Origin: Rhizobium sp. Q54
Lineage (GTDB): Bacteria; Pseudomonadota; Alphaproteobacteria; Rhizobiales; Xanthobacteraceae
Direction of reading: 5' to 3'
Length of the DNA stretch: 64,000 bases
NCBI GenBank assembly: GCA_945907045.1
Contig: CAMDSH010000011.1
Coordinates: forward strand, 1 to 64,000
Shown here in pieces: positions 35,330 to 44,283 of this stretch. The notes under the pieces are model-generated. The model worked only from the letters and a program-made list of their open reading frames with translations, did not search any database and was not told the DNA's origin. The position numbers and the translations under genes were made by a program. Within the stretch, counting starts at the first letter, position 1. Every line of letters starts with the position of its first letter.

Positions 35330-36346
35330 ATGGCGAAGGGGAAGTCGAGCGGCGAGAACCTGGAGAAGCTCGAGGACATGATCGTCCGCGCGGCGGAATC
35401 GACAGCCGCCCATGTGCGCGCCGCCAAGGCCGCGATCGGCTCAGTCATCTTCGGGCAGGAACGGGTGGTCGAGCGCGCGCTCATCACCGTGCTCTCCGGC
35501 GGCCATGCGCTCCTCATCGGCGTACCCGGCCTCGCCAAGACGAAACTGGTCGAGACCATGGGCATCGTGCTCGGACTGGATGCGCGGCGCGTGCAGTTCA
35601 CGCCCGACTTGATGCCGTCCGACATTCTCGGCTCGGAAGTGCTGGAGGAAAGCCCCGGCGGCAAGCGCAACTTCCGTTTCATTCCGGGACCGATCTTCGC
35701 GCAGTTGCTGATGGCGGACGAAATCAACCGCGCTTCGCCGCGCACGCAGTCTGCCCTCTTGCAGGCGATGCAGGAGCAGCACGTCACTGTCGCCGGCGCG
35801 CGTCACGATCTGCCGAAGCCGTTCCATGTGCTGGCGACACAAAATCCGCTGGAGCAGGAAGGCACCTATCCGCTGCCCGAAGCGCAGTTGGATCGCTTTC
35901 TGATGGAAGTGGACGTCGATTATCCAGACCTCGCCGCCGAGCGTAAAATTCTGTTCGACACCACCGGCGCGGAAGAAACACGCGCCAAAGCCGCGATGAC
36001 GGCAGAAGATCTGATCGCCGCGCAGCGGCTGGTGCGCCGGCTTCCCGTCGGCGAATCCGTCGTCGAAGCGATCCTGCAACTGGTGCGCTCCGCGCGTCCC
36101 GGCCCGGAAGGCGGCGACACCGGCAAATTGATTTCGTGGGGCCCCGGCCCGCGCGCCAGTCAGGCGCTGATGCTGGCGGTGCGCGCACGCGCGCTGCTGG
36201 AGGGACGCTTCGCGCCGTCGGTTGACGATGTCATCGATCTGGCCGAGCCGGTGCTCAAGCACCGCATGGCGCTCACGTTCACGGCGCGGGCGGAAGGCGA
36301 GACGATCCCGAACGTGATCGGCCGGCTCAAGGCGCGCATCGGATAA
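35330..36346 (+). CDS. MoxR-type AAA+ ATPase
   Basis: 338 residues from ATG 35330, with AAGGAG six bases upstream. Walker A is LIGVPGLAKTKLVE, Walker B LLMADEINRASP, sensor 1 LATQNPLEQEGTYPLPEAQLDRF and the C-terminal lid has sensor 2 GPRASQALMLAVRARALL. MoxR ATPases act as chaperones for vWA-domain or Bat proteins. It is the first gene of a four-gene operon with DUF58, a BatA/DUF4159 protein and a large membrane protein. Confidence 0.94.
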   Translation: MAKGKSSGENLEKLEDMIVRAAESTAAHVRAAKAAIGSVIFGQERVVERALITVLSGGHALLIGVPGLAKTKLVETMGIVLGLDARRVQFTPDLMPSDILGSEVLEESPGGKRNFRFIPGPIFAQLLMADEINRASPRTQSALLQAMQEQHVTVAGARHDLPKPFHVLATQNPLEQEGTYPLPEAQLDRFLMEVDVDYPDLAAERKILFDTTGAEETRAKAAMTAEDLIAAQRLVRRLPVGESVVEAILQLVRSARPGPEGGDTGKLISWGPGPRASQALMLAVRARALLEGRFAPSVDDVIDLAEPVLKHRMALTFTARAEGETIPNVIGRLKARIG

Positions 36347-36349
36347 GCA

Positions 36350-37306
36350 ATGGCCGTTGAGCCCGGACTGAACGACATCGAGACAAGCGCGGTAAAGCAG
36401 GCAACCGGCGGCGGGCGCACGCTCGCCGCTACCGTGCCGCGTTTGATCCTGGAAGCGCGGCGCGTCGCCGCTACCGTCATTCACGGGTTGCACGGACGCC
36501 GCCGCGCGGGACCGGGCGAGAATTTCTGGCAGTACCGGCGCTTTTCGTCAGGAGAACCGGCAGCACGCGTCGACTGGCGGCGTTCCGCGCGCGACGATCA
36601 TCTTTATGTGCGCGAGCAGGAATGGGAAGCCTCGCATACAGTCTGGATCTGGCCGGATCGCTCGCCTTCGATGGCGTTCGCGTCGGCGCTGTTGCCCGAT
36701 AGCAAGCTTGAGCGCGCGCTGATCGTCGGCTTCGCGCTCGCGGAAGTTCTGGTGCAAGGCGGCGAGCGCGTCGGCATTCCCGGCCTGATGCGACCGACCG
36801 CCAACCGCAACATCATCGAAAAGATGGCGGAGGCGATCCTGCACGACCGCGAGGAGCGCGCGAGCCTGCCGCCGTCTTTCGTGCCATCCCCGCTCGCCGA
36901 GATCGTGATGCTGTCCGACCTGTGGGCCCCGATCGGCGACGTGCACAAAACCATCGCGCAGCTTTCCGCGGCCGGCACGCACGGGCATGTCGTGCAGATC
37001 GTCGATCCGGCGGAAGAAACATTCCCCTATTCCGGGCGCATTGAATTTGTCGAGCCGGAAGGCGCGGGCGCGATAACAGCGGGCCGCGCGGAGACCTGGC
37101 GCAGCGATTACGTGGCGCGCGTGGCGCGGCATCGCGCCGACATCCGCGCCGAGACCGACCGTCTGGGCTGGACCTTCGCCGTTCATCGCACCGACCGGCC
37201 TGCGAGCGAACTCCTGCTCGTGCTGCACTCGCGCATGGGGGCCGGCCCCGCCGGCACCGGCATCAATCGCTGGCACGCACTCGGGCAAACAGGGGGCGCC
37301 GCATGA
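36350..37306 (+). CDS. DUF58 domain protein
   Basis: 318 residues, soluble. The DUF58 core is GRRRAGPGENFWQYRRFSSGEPAARVDWRRSARDDHLYVREQEWEASHTVWIWPDRSPSM at residues 50-110 (written here as segments of one motif region: GENFWQYRRF, VDWRRSAR and YVREQEWE). DUF58 proteins accompany MoxR ATPases and contain a degenerate vWA-like fold. The start is four bases after the moxR stop, and its own stop overlaps the next gene by four bases. Confidence 0.9.
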   Translation: MAVEPGLNDIETSAVKQATGGGRTLAATVPRLILEARRVAATVIHGLHGRRRAGPGENFWQYRRFSSGEPAARVDWRRSARDDHLYVREQEWEASHTVWIWPDRSPSMAFASALLPDSKLERALIVGFALAEVLVQGGERVGIPGLMRPTANRNIIEKMAEAILHDREERASLPPSFVPSPLAEIVMLSDLWAPIGDVHKTIAQLSAAGTHGHVVQIVDPAEETFPYSGRIEFVEPEGAGAITAGRAETWRSDYVARVARHRADIRAETDRLGWTFAVHRTDRPASELLLVLHSRMGAGPAGTGINRWHALGQTGGAA

Positions 37307-40116
37307 TCGGCGGCTTGCCCCTCGGCTTCGCGCAACCGCTGGTGCTGCTCGGCCTGTTGAGCCTGCCGGTGTTGTGGTGGCTGTTGCGGCTAATCCCGCC
37401 TAGGCCAAGGCGCATTTCGTTTCCGCCGACGCGCATGCTGTTCGACATCGTGCCGAAGGAAGAGACGCCCGCGCGAACGCCGTGGTGGCTCACGTTGTTG
37501 CGGCTCACGCTCGCGGGCCTCGTCATCATCGCCGCCGCGGGGCCGCTGTGGAATCCGCCCGTCGCCACATCGAGCCGCGCCGCGCCGCTCGCGATTCTGA
37601 TCGACGATGGCTGGGCGGCGGCCGCCGCATGGGACGCGCGCATCCGAACCGCCGATGAATTGATCGCGCGCGCGGAAGCCGACAATCGCGGCGTCGCATT
37701 GGTGCCGCTGTCGGAAACCGGCCGCGACATCTCGATGCAGACGCCGGGCGCCGCGCGCGTTCGGCTGAAACAGATCAAGCCGAAGCCGCATACGCTGGAA
37801 CGCGGCGAGGCGCTCGCGCCGCTCGGACGCTTCCTTGCCGCCGCGCCGGATATAGAGCTCGTGTGGCTCTCCGACGGCGTCGATATGGGGCGCGGGCAGG
37901 AATTCATCGAAGCGTTGTCGCGCACCATCGGCAGCCGCCCGATCACAGTGGTGGAAGGCGGCATCGCGCAGCCGCATGCGCTCGCCGCCGCTGACAACGC
38001 TGCCGGCGCACTCAGCGTCAAAGTTTTGCGCGCGCAAACCGGGGGCAGCGACACCGGCATCGTGCACGCGCTCGATCTCAAAGGCCTGCCGCTCGGCGAC
38101 GCGCCGTTCGCGTTCAAGTCCGACGAGCGCGAGACGGAAGCCGTGCTCGATCTTCCCGTCGAAATTCGTAACGATGTCGCGCGGCTCGAAATCGTTTCCG
38201 AGCGTTCCGCCGGCGCGGTGCAACTGCTGGACAAGCGCTGGCGCCGCCGCACCGTCGGCGTGATTTCCGGCTCCTCCTCCGACACCGCGCAGCCGCTGCT
38301 CGGTTCGACTTTTTATCTTGGCCGCGCGCTCAATCCCTTCGCCGACGTGCGGCTGGCGGAAGGCGCAGCGCCCGCCGACGCGGTGGCGCGTTTCCTCGAC
38401 CAGAATTTGCCGATGCTGATCCTCGCCGACGTAGGCAACGTCGCAGGCGAGGCGCATGACCGGCTGACCAAATGGATCGACGGCGGCGGCGTGCTGGTGC
38501 GCTTCGCGGGGCCGCGTCTTGCCGCCACCGACGACGATCTGGTGCCTGTTAAACTGCGACGCGGCGGACGCATCCTCGGCGGCAGCCTGAGCTGGGAACA
38601 GCCGCAGCAACTCGCCGGGTTCGCGCGCGAAAGTCCGTTCAACGGCATGGCGGTGCCGAACGATGTCACCGTCAACCGTCAGGTGCTGGCGGAACCGGAT
38701 TCCGTTTTGACCGAGCGCACCTGGGCAACGCTCGCCGATGGCACGCCGCTGGTCACCGCGCAGCGCCGCGGCAAGGGCGTGATCGTGCTGTTCCATGTCA
38801 CCGCCGATACGCGCTGGTCGGATCTGCCGCTCTCCGGCGCCTTCGTCGAAATGCTCAAGCGGCTGGTCTCGCTCGCCGGCTCCACAATCGCAACCGAAAC
38901 CAATACGCCGGGAAGGCGCGAAGCGGTGCCTGCAACCCGCGTGCTCGACGGCTTCGGCGCGTTCGAGCCGCCTCCCGCGACGGCGCGGCCCGTCCCTGCC
39001 GGATTTACCGGACGCGCGAGCGCCGATCATCCGCCCGGCTTCTACGGGCCACCCGAAGGCCTGATTGCCGTTAACACGCTGGCGCCCGCCGACCGCATGG
39101 CGCCGCTCGATGTCTCCGCGCTCAACGCGCGGCGCGAAGTCTATCGGCTGGGCGAGCCGCAGGATCTGCGCGGGCCGATCTTCCTCGGCGCGCTTTTGCT
39201 CCTGCTGGCCGATGCGATGGTGGTGTTCTGGCTCGCGGGCGGACTTGTGGCGCTGGGCCGGCGGCGGCGCGCGGTCACTGCATCGATCGCCGCCGCAATG
39301 CTGGCGGCTTGCCTGCTGGCGTCCCCGCACGCACAAGCACAGGCGCTATCGCCCGCCGACGACTTCGCCATGAAATCCTCGGTGCAGACCAAGCTCGCTT
39401 ACGTCATCACCGGCGACGCCGAGGTCGATGCCATCAGCAAGGCGGGCCTGCAGGGGCTCACGCTATTTCTCGCACAGCGCACAGCGCTGGAAGCCGGCGA
39501 GCCGGTCGGCGTCGATCCGGCCCGCGACGAACTTGCGTTCTTCCCGCTGATCTATTGGCCTGTGGTGCCGGGCGCACCGAAGCCGCCGCAGATCGCACTC
39601 ACGCGTATCGACGCCTACATGAAACAGGGCGGCAGCATTCTGTTCGACACACGCGATGCCGTCGATGCGCCGCCCGGTCCCGGCGGCGAAATGCGCGCGC
39701 CCGGCATGATGACGCTGCGGACTATTTTGTCCGCGCTCGATATCCCTGAGCTTGAGCCGCTGCCGCGCGATCACGTGCTGACCAAAACGTTCTTTCTGCT
39801 GAAAGATTTCCCCGGACGATTCAGCAACGGCCAGCTTTGGGTTGAGGCGACGCCCGCCGACAGCGAGGAGGAGCCGAGCCGTCCGGCGCGCGCCGGCGAC
39901 GGCGTATCTTCGATTCTGATCACGTCGAACGATCTTGCCGGCGCATGGGCGTTGCGGCCCGACGGCCAGCCGATGTTGCCGTTGATGCCGGGCGAAGCGC
40001 GCCAGCGCGAATTCGCCTTCCGCGCCGGCGTGAACATCGTGATGTACGCGCTCACCGGCAACTACAAGGCCGACCAAGTGCATATCCCCGCGCTGCTTGA
40101 GCGGCTGGGGCAATAG
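37303..40116 (+). CDS. BatA N-terminal / DUF4159 membrane protein
   Basis: 937 residues. Two N-terminal transmembrane helices (residues 5-27 and 64-85) form the BatA-type double-membrane domain with IPPRPRRISFPPTRML between them. A long periplasmic or vWA-like central part (residues 90-620) has degenerate metal-site motifs, then two more helices (about 627-675). The C-terminal 240 residues match DUF4159 (YVITGDAEVDAISKAGLQGL, NIVMYALTGNYKADQVH). The ATG overlaps the DUF58 stop by four bases. It is probably the membrane partner or client of the MoxR ATPase. Confidence 0.88.
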   Translation: MIGGLPLGFAQPLVLLGLLSLPVLWWLLRLIPPRPRRISFPPTRMLFDIVPKEETPARTPWWLTLLRLTLAGLVIIAAAGPLWNPPVATSSRAAPLAILIDDGWAAAAAWDARIRTADELIARAEADNRGVALVPLSETGRDISMQTPGAARVRLKQIKPKPHTLERGEALAPLGRFLAAAPDIELVWLSDGVDMGRGQEFIEALSRTIGSRPITVVEGGIAQPHALAAADNAAGALSVKVLRAQTGGSDTGIVHALDLKGLPLGDAPFAFKSDERETEAVLDLPVEIRNDVARLEIVSERSAGAVQLLDKRWRRRTVGVISGSSSDTAQPLLGSTFYLGRALNPFADVRLAEGAAPADAVARFLDQNLPMLILADVGNVAGEAHDRLTKWIDGGGVLVRFAGPRLAATDDDLVPVKLRRGGRILGGSLSWEQPQQLAGFARESPFNGMAVPNDVTVNRQVLAEPDSVLTERTWATLADGTPLVTAQRRGKGVIVLFHVTADTRWSDLPLSGAFVEMLKRLVSLAGSTIATETNTPGRREAVPATRVLDGFGAFEPPPATARPVPAGFTGRASADHPPGFYGPPEGLIAVNTLAPADRMAPLDVSALNARREVYRLGEPQDLRGPIFLGALLLLLADAMVVFWLAGGLVALGRRRRAVTASIAAAMLAACLLASPHAQAQALSPADDFAMKSSVQTKLAYVITGDAEVDAISKAGLQGLTLFLAQRTALEAGEPVGVDPARDELAFFPLIYWPVVPGAPKPPQIALTRIDAYMKQGGSILFDTRDAVDAPPGPGGEMRAPGMMTLRTILSALDIPELEPLPRDHVLTKTFFLLKDFPGRFSNGQLWVEATPADSEEEPSRPARAGDGVSSILITSNDLAGAWALRPDGQPMLPLMPGEARQREFAFRAGVNIVMYALTGNYKADQVHIPALLERLGQ

Positions 40117-40125
40117 GAGCGCGTT

Positions 40126-42192
40126 TTGAATCTTGGAATTTCATTCGCCCCGCTGCTGCCATCCTATGTTGTGTGGACGGCGATGGGCGTCGCCATTGCG
40201 ATGGCGGTGCTGCTCGTGGTGGTGCGAAGCCCCGGCGCGACGCTTCGTATCGTTGCGCTCGCGCTGCTGGTGCTGGCGCTTACCAATCCATCATTGACCC
40301 GCGAGGACCGCGACCCGATCCCCTCGGTCGCCGCCATCATCGTGGACAAGAGCCCGAGCCAGAACTTTGCCGACCGCGGCGCTCAGACCGAAGCCGCGCG
40401 CGCCGCGCTCGTCGATCGCTTAAGCCGCATTCCGGGGCTGGAAGTGCGCGTGGCGGAGGCAAGCCAATCCGACGGCGAGAACGACGGCACGCGGCTGTTC
40501 ACGGCGCTCTCCTCGACGCTCGCCGACGTGCCGCCCGACCGCATCGCCGGCGCCATTCTCATCACGGACGGCCGCGTACATGACGTGCCGGCCGATGCCG
40601 CCGCGCTGGGTTTCGCCGCGCCAGTGCATGCGCTGATCACCGGCAAGAAGGACGAGCGCGACCGCCGCGTCGTGCTCATCACCGCGCCCCGTTTCGGCAT
40701 CGTCGGCCAATCGCAGACCATCGTGTTCCGCGTCGAGGATCAGGGCGCGCCGCCCTCGCCCGCCCGCATTGAAGTGCGCCGCGACGGCGAAGCGCTGGAA
40801 AGCCGCACCGTCACGCCGGGACAGGTCGTGCGCGTCGATGTGCCGATCCCGCATCCCGGCGCCAACATCGTCGAGATCGAAGCCTCGCCGCTCGAAGGCG
40901 AACTCACGCCGATCAACAACCGCGCGGTCGTTTCCATCGACGGCGTGCGCGACAAGCTGCGCGTGCTTCTCGTCTCGGGAGAGCCGCACGCAGGCGAGCG
41001 CACCTGGCGCAATCTGCTCAAGTCCGACGCCTCGGTCGATCTGGTGCACTTCACGATTTTGCGCCCGCCGGAAAAGCAGGACGGCACGCCGATCAACGAG
41101 CTTTCGCTGATCGCATTCCCGACGCGCGAACTGTTCCAGCAGAAGATCAACGAATTCCAGCTCATCATCTTCGACCGCTACGCGCGGCAAGGCGTGCTCC
41201 CCATCATCTATTTCGACAACATTGCGAAATACGTGCAGGACGGCGGCGCGGTGCTGGTCGCTGCGGGGCCGGATTACGCCAGCCCCACAAGCATCTGGCG
41301 CACGCCGCTCGATGCGGTGCTGCCCGCAGAGCCGAGCGGCGAGGTCACCGAGCGGCCGTTCCGCGCAGAGCTTACCGAGCCCGGCAAGCGCCATCCCGTC
41401 ACGCGCGGCCTAGAGGGCGCCGACAGCAACCCTCCGCACTGGAGCCGCTGGTTCCGTCTGGTCGACACCAAGAGCAACACCGGCACCAACGTCATGCAGG
41501 GCGCCGACAACAAGCCGCTGCTGGTGCTCTCGCGCCAGGGCGAAGGGCGCATCGCGCTGCTGCTGTCGGATCATATCTGGCTCTGGGCGCGCGGCTTCGA
41601 GGGCGGCGGCCCGCATATCGACCTGCTGCGGCGGCTCTCGCACTGGCTGATGAAGCAGCCCGACCTGGAAGAAGAAGCGCTGCGTCTCATCCTCAACGGC
41701 CGCGATCTTGTCGTGCAGCGCCAGACCATGGCCGACAGCGTGGAAGAGATCACACTCACCTCGCCCATGGGGGCGGTACGCAAGCTCACCTTGTCGGCGT
41801 TCGAACCCGGCGTGTGGCGCTCCTCGGTCAATGCCAATGAGCTTGGCCTGTGGCGCGCGACCGACGGCAAGCTAACCGCGCTGATCAATGTCGGTCCGGC
41901 CAATCCGCGCGAATTCGCCGAAGTGACCTCGACCGGCGAAGTGCTTCGCGCGCTCGCCAGCGCTACGGGGGGCGACGTGCGGCGGCTCACAGATGCAACG
42001 GCGCCGGGCGTGCCGCGCGTCATCGCGGTGCGGTCGAGCACGACTTACAAGGGCGATGACTGGATCGGGCTGAAGATGCGCGATGTCAGCGTCGTGCGCG
42101 GCATCGGCGTGCTGCCGATATTCGCCGGCATCATCGGCCTGTTGTTGCTGGTCGGCTCGCTCGCCGCGACTTGGGCCAAAGAGGGCCGCTGA
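40126..42192 (+). CDS. Membrane protein with vWA/class I glutamine amidotransferase-like region
   Basis: 688 residues starting at TTG 40126, with GGAG overlapping the preceding stop codon. Two N-terminal helices (about residues 10-48), a vWA-like segment VAAIIVDKSPSQNF (MIDAS-like DxSxS degenerate), a large soluble region with ALLVAAGPD-like glutamine-amidotransferase topology near residues 340-410, and a C-terminal helix (GIGVLPIFAGIIGLLLLVGSLAATW). It is the last gene of the MoxR operon, likely anchoring a complex with the DUF4159 protein. The catalytic Cys of an amidotransferase is not evident, so activity is doubtful. Confidence 0.75.
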   Translation: MNLGISFAPLLPSYVVWTAMGVAIAMAVLLVVVRSPGATLRIVALALLVLALTNPSLTREDRDPIPSVAAIIVDKSPSQNFADRGAQTEAARAALVDRLSRIPGLEVRVAEASQSDGENDGTRLFTALSSTLADVPPDRIAGAILITDGRVHDVPADAAALGFAAPVHALITGKKDERDRRVVLITAPRFGIVGQSQTIVFRVEDQGAPPSPARIEVRRDGEALESRTVTPGQVVRVDVPIPHPGANIVEIEASPLEGELTPINNRAVVSIDGVRDKLRVLLVSGEPHAGERTWRNLLKSDASVDLVHFTILRPPEKQDGTPINELSLIAFPTRELFQQKINEFQLIIFDRYARQGVLPIIYFDNIAKYVQDGGAVLVAAGPDYASPTSIWRTPLDAVLPAEPSGEVTERPFRAELTEPGKRHPVTRGLEGADSNPPHWSRWFRLVDTKSNTGTNVMQGADNKPLLVLSRQGEGRIALLLSDHIWLWARGFEGGGPHIDLLRRLSHWLMKQPDLEEEALRLILNGRDLVVQRQTMADSVEEITLTSPMGAVRKLTLSAFEPGVWRSSVNANELGLWRATDGKLTALINVGPANPREFAEVTSTGEVLRALASATGGDVRRLTDATAPGVPRVIAVRSSTTYKGDDWIGLKMRDVSVVRGIGVLPIFAGIIGLLLLVGSLAATWAKEGR

Positions 42193-42197
42193 CCTGT

Positions 42198-42587
42198 CTA
42201 TCCCTCCCCCGCTTGGGGGAGGGTGGTCGGCGTAGCCGACTGGGTGGGGGAACTCCGCTCAAGCTCGCCGTCAATCGTTTCCAACACACCCTCTAAATTT
42301 TCATCAACCTCATTATTCCAAAAGCGCAAGATTCTAAAATTCTGTCGTGAAAAAAGAGCATCGCGATTCTTATCACGCATGGCATGCAATGACATGCCGT
42401 GCTGCCCGCCGTCGATCTCGATGATCAGACGCTGCCGCAAACAGACGAAATCGAGAATGAACCCGTCTCGCGGAACCTGACGGCGAAAATGAAAACCGCG
42501 GGCGCGCCACGAACGGAGATGAACCCAAAGTTTCACCTCTTGCGGCGTCATCGACTTGCGAAGGGCACGAGCGCGTTGGTTCGCCAT
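42198..42587 (-). CDS. DUF559 endonuclease-like protein
   Basis: 129 residues from ATG 42587. The DUF559 core has LRKSMTPQEVKLWVHLR, RGFHFRRQVPRDGFILDFVC and RLIIEIDGGQH, a restriction-endonuclease-like fold related to the very-short-patch repair nuclease; the acidic DFVC/EIDGGQH residues form the presumed metal site. RFWNNEVDENLEGVLETI completes the domain. The gene starts just inside the right repeat arm and runs out through the left arm, so the C-terminal SSPTQSATPTTLPQAGEG tail is encoded by the repeat. The role is unknown; a nuclease linked to the repeat is suggested. Confidence 0.85.
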   Translation of the reverse strand: MANQRARALRKSMTPQEVKLWVHLRSWRARGFHFRRQVPRDGFILDFVCLRQRLIIEIDGGQHGMSLHAMRDKNRDALFSRQNFRILRFWNNEVDENLEGVLETIDGELERSSPTQSATPTTLPQAGEG

Positions 42588-42642
42588 CAGCAACCCCACC
42601 CAACTGGCCTTCGGCCAGCCACCCTCCCCTTTCAGGGGAGGG
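42202..42642. mobile_element. Hairpin-bounded element carrying a DUF559 nuclease gene, copy C
   Basis: The left arm has hairpins CCCTCCCCC-GCTT-GGGGGAGGG (42202-42223) and GTCGGC-GTA-GCCGAC (42226-42240), then TGGGTGGGGG. The right arm has AACCCCACCC (42592-42601), hairpin CTGGCC-TTC-GGCCAG (42604-42618) and CCCTCCCCT-TTC-AGGGGAGGG (42622-42642). The same arm order occurs at 12357 and 31662 with no gene between the arms. Mobility is inferred; no target duplication was established. Confidence 0.65.
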
Positions 42643-42649
42643 ATAACAA

Positions 42650-43156
42650 TCACGCGTCCCAGTCCGGGCGGATTTCACCTTTAACGCCTTCGCAAGCGCC
42701 GGCAGCGAGTTCGGCAATCAGCAGCCGCGCCGGATCGACCGGCCCCGGCATTTTCACCTGGCCCTTGGGAATGCGCTTGAAGCCGTTTTTGGCGTAGAAC
42801 GGCTCATCGCCGACCAGCACCACGAGCTTGTGACCCTCGGCCTTGGCTTCCTTCAACGCACGCTTGATCAACGAACTGCCGACGCCGCGCCCGCGAAACG
42901 GCGGCTCGACCGTGAGCGGGCCGAGCAGCAGCGCCTTGGTGTCGGCGATGCAGATCGGCGTGAGCCGCACCGAGCCGACCAGCAGCGTGCCGATGCGCGC
43001 GGTGAACGACAATTCCGTCCGGTGCCCCTTGCCTTCGCGGATGCGATAGGCGGTGCGCGCATATCGTCCGGGCCCGAACGTGCGCTCGTGCAGCCGCTCG
43101 ATCGCCAGCGCGTCGTCGGGCGTTTCCGGCAAGATGGTGAGTGAAAGTTCGGTCAA
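42650..43156 (-). CDS. GNAT family N-acetyltransferase (YhbS-like)
   Basis: 168 residues. The start is TTG 43156 (MTELSLTILPETPDDALAIERLHERTFG); no better start is near. The GNAT acetyl-CoA site is LLLGPLTVEPPFRGRGVGSSLIKRALKEAKAEGHKLVVLVGD followed by PFYAKNGFKRIP, which matches the YhbS-type subgroup. The substrate is unknown. The stop lies eight bases beyond the right end of the DUF559 element, so the element inserted close behind this gene. Confidence 0.9.
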   Translation of the reverse strand: MTELSLTILPETPDDALAIERLHERTFGPGRYARTAYRIREGKGHRTELSFTARIGTLLVGSVRLTPICIADTKALLLGPLTVEPPFRGRGVGSSLIKRALKEAKAEGHKLVVLVGDEPFYAKNGFKRIPKGQVKMPGPVDPARLLIAELAAGACEGVKGEIRPDWDA

Positions 43157-43299
43157 AGCTCAGACGAATCTCGATGATGGCCCCGGAACCCGCACGCCGA
43201 TTAGCACTTAGGCCAGCATAGGTCCATCGTTGGGTCCATCGCTTGCGGCGAGGCCTGAATATGTCCATCTGAGAGAAGCGATATAGCGGAGAATTCGAA

Positions 43300-44283
43300 A
43301 TGGGCGTGCTCGTCGATGGCGTCTGGCAGGAGCAACCGCGCGAGACCAAGGACGGGCGTTTCCAGCGGCCCGCCTCAAAAATCCGCAACTGGGTGACGCC
43401 GGACGGCAGTCCCGGCCCCTCCGGGGAAGCCGGATTTGCCGCCGAAGCCGGGCGCTATCATTTGTATGTATCGCTCGCCTGCCCGTGGGCGCACCGCACG
43501 GTCATCTTCCGCAAGCTGAAAAAACTGGAAGACGTCATCTCGCTCTCCGTCGTCGCGCCCTACATGGGCAAAGACGGCTGGACATTCGACACCGCAAACG
43601 GCTCGACCGGCGACGCGGTCAATGGCAAGAGCAAGCTCTCTGAAATTTATCTGATCTCGGATGCGTGTTACTCAGGCCGCGTCAGCGTGCCGGTGCTGTG
43701 GGACAAGAAACGCCGCACCATCGTCAACAACGAGTCGCCCGAAATCATCCGCATGCTCAATTCGGCGTTCGACGCCTTCACCAGCGTGAAGACGGATTAT
43801 TATCCGCCCGCCCTGCGCGCGGAAATCGACCGCATCAACGATCTCGTCTATCCGAACATCAACAACGGCGTTTACCGCTCCGGCTTCGCCACCACGCAGG
43901 CGGCTTACGAGGAAGCCTTCCGCGCGCTGTTCGACGCGCTCGACGAAATCGAGCAGCGCCTCGCGCAGCATCGCTATCTCGCCGGCAACACGCTCACCGA
44001 AGCCGACTGGCGGCTGTTCACGACGCTGGTGCGCTTCGACGCGGTCTATTACAGCCACTTCAAATGCAACTGGCGGCGCATCGCCGACTATCCGAATTTG
44101 TCGAATTATCTGCGCGATCTTTATCAGGTGCCGGGCGTGGCGGAGACGACAAGTCTCGATCAGATCAAGCGGCACTATTACAGCAGCATGCCGACGCTCA
44201 ATCCGAGCGGCATCGTTCCGGTCGGCCCGGAACTCGACTTCACCGCGCCGCACGACCGCGCGAAGTTCACCACTCCTCGCTGA
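43300..44283 (+). CDS. yqjG: Glutathionyl-hydroquinone reductase (Xi-class GST, YqjG-like)
   Basis: Reduces glutathionyl-hydroquinones using glutathione. The 327-residue protein has an N-terminal thioredoxin-like domain with the catalytic Cys in VSLACPWAHRTVIFRKLK and RVSVPVLWDKKRRTIVNNESPEI (cis-Pro and glutathione site). The helical C-terminal domain has LTEADWRLFTTLVRFDAVYYSHFKCNWRRI, as in YqjG and PcpF. It converges with a NUDIX gene and overlaps it by 17 bases. Confidence 0.95.
   Translation: MGVLVDGVWQEQPRETKDGRFQRPASKIRNWVTPDGSPGPSGEAGFAAEAGRYHLYVSLACPWAHRTVIFRKLKKLEDVISLSVVAPYMGKDGWTFDTANGSTGDAVNGKSKLSEIYLISDACYSGRVSVPVLWDKKRRTIVNNESPEIIRMLNSAFDAFTSVKTDYYPPALRAEIDRINDLVYPNINNGVYRSGFATTQAAYEEAFRALFDALDEIEQRLAQHRYLAGNTLTEADWRLFTTLVRFDAVYYSHFKCNWRRIADYPNLSNYLRDLYQVPGVAETTSLDQIKRHYYSSMPTLNPSGIVPVGPELDFTAPHDRAKFTTPR

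Noticed and set aside
37390-39336. Long open frame opposite the DUF4159 protein (648 codons)
   Set aside because: Mirror frame of a real gene, low complexity, no motif.
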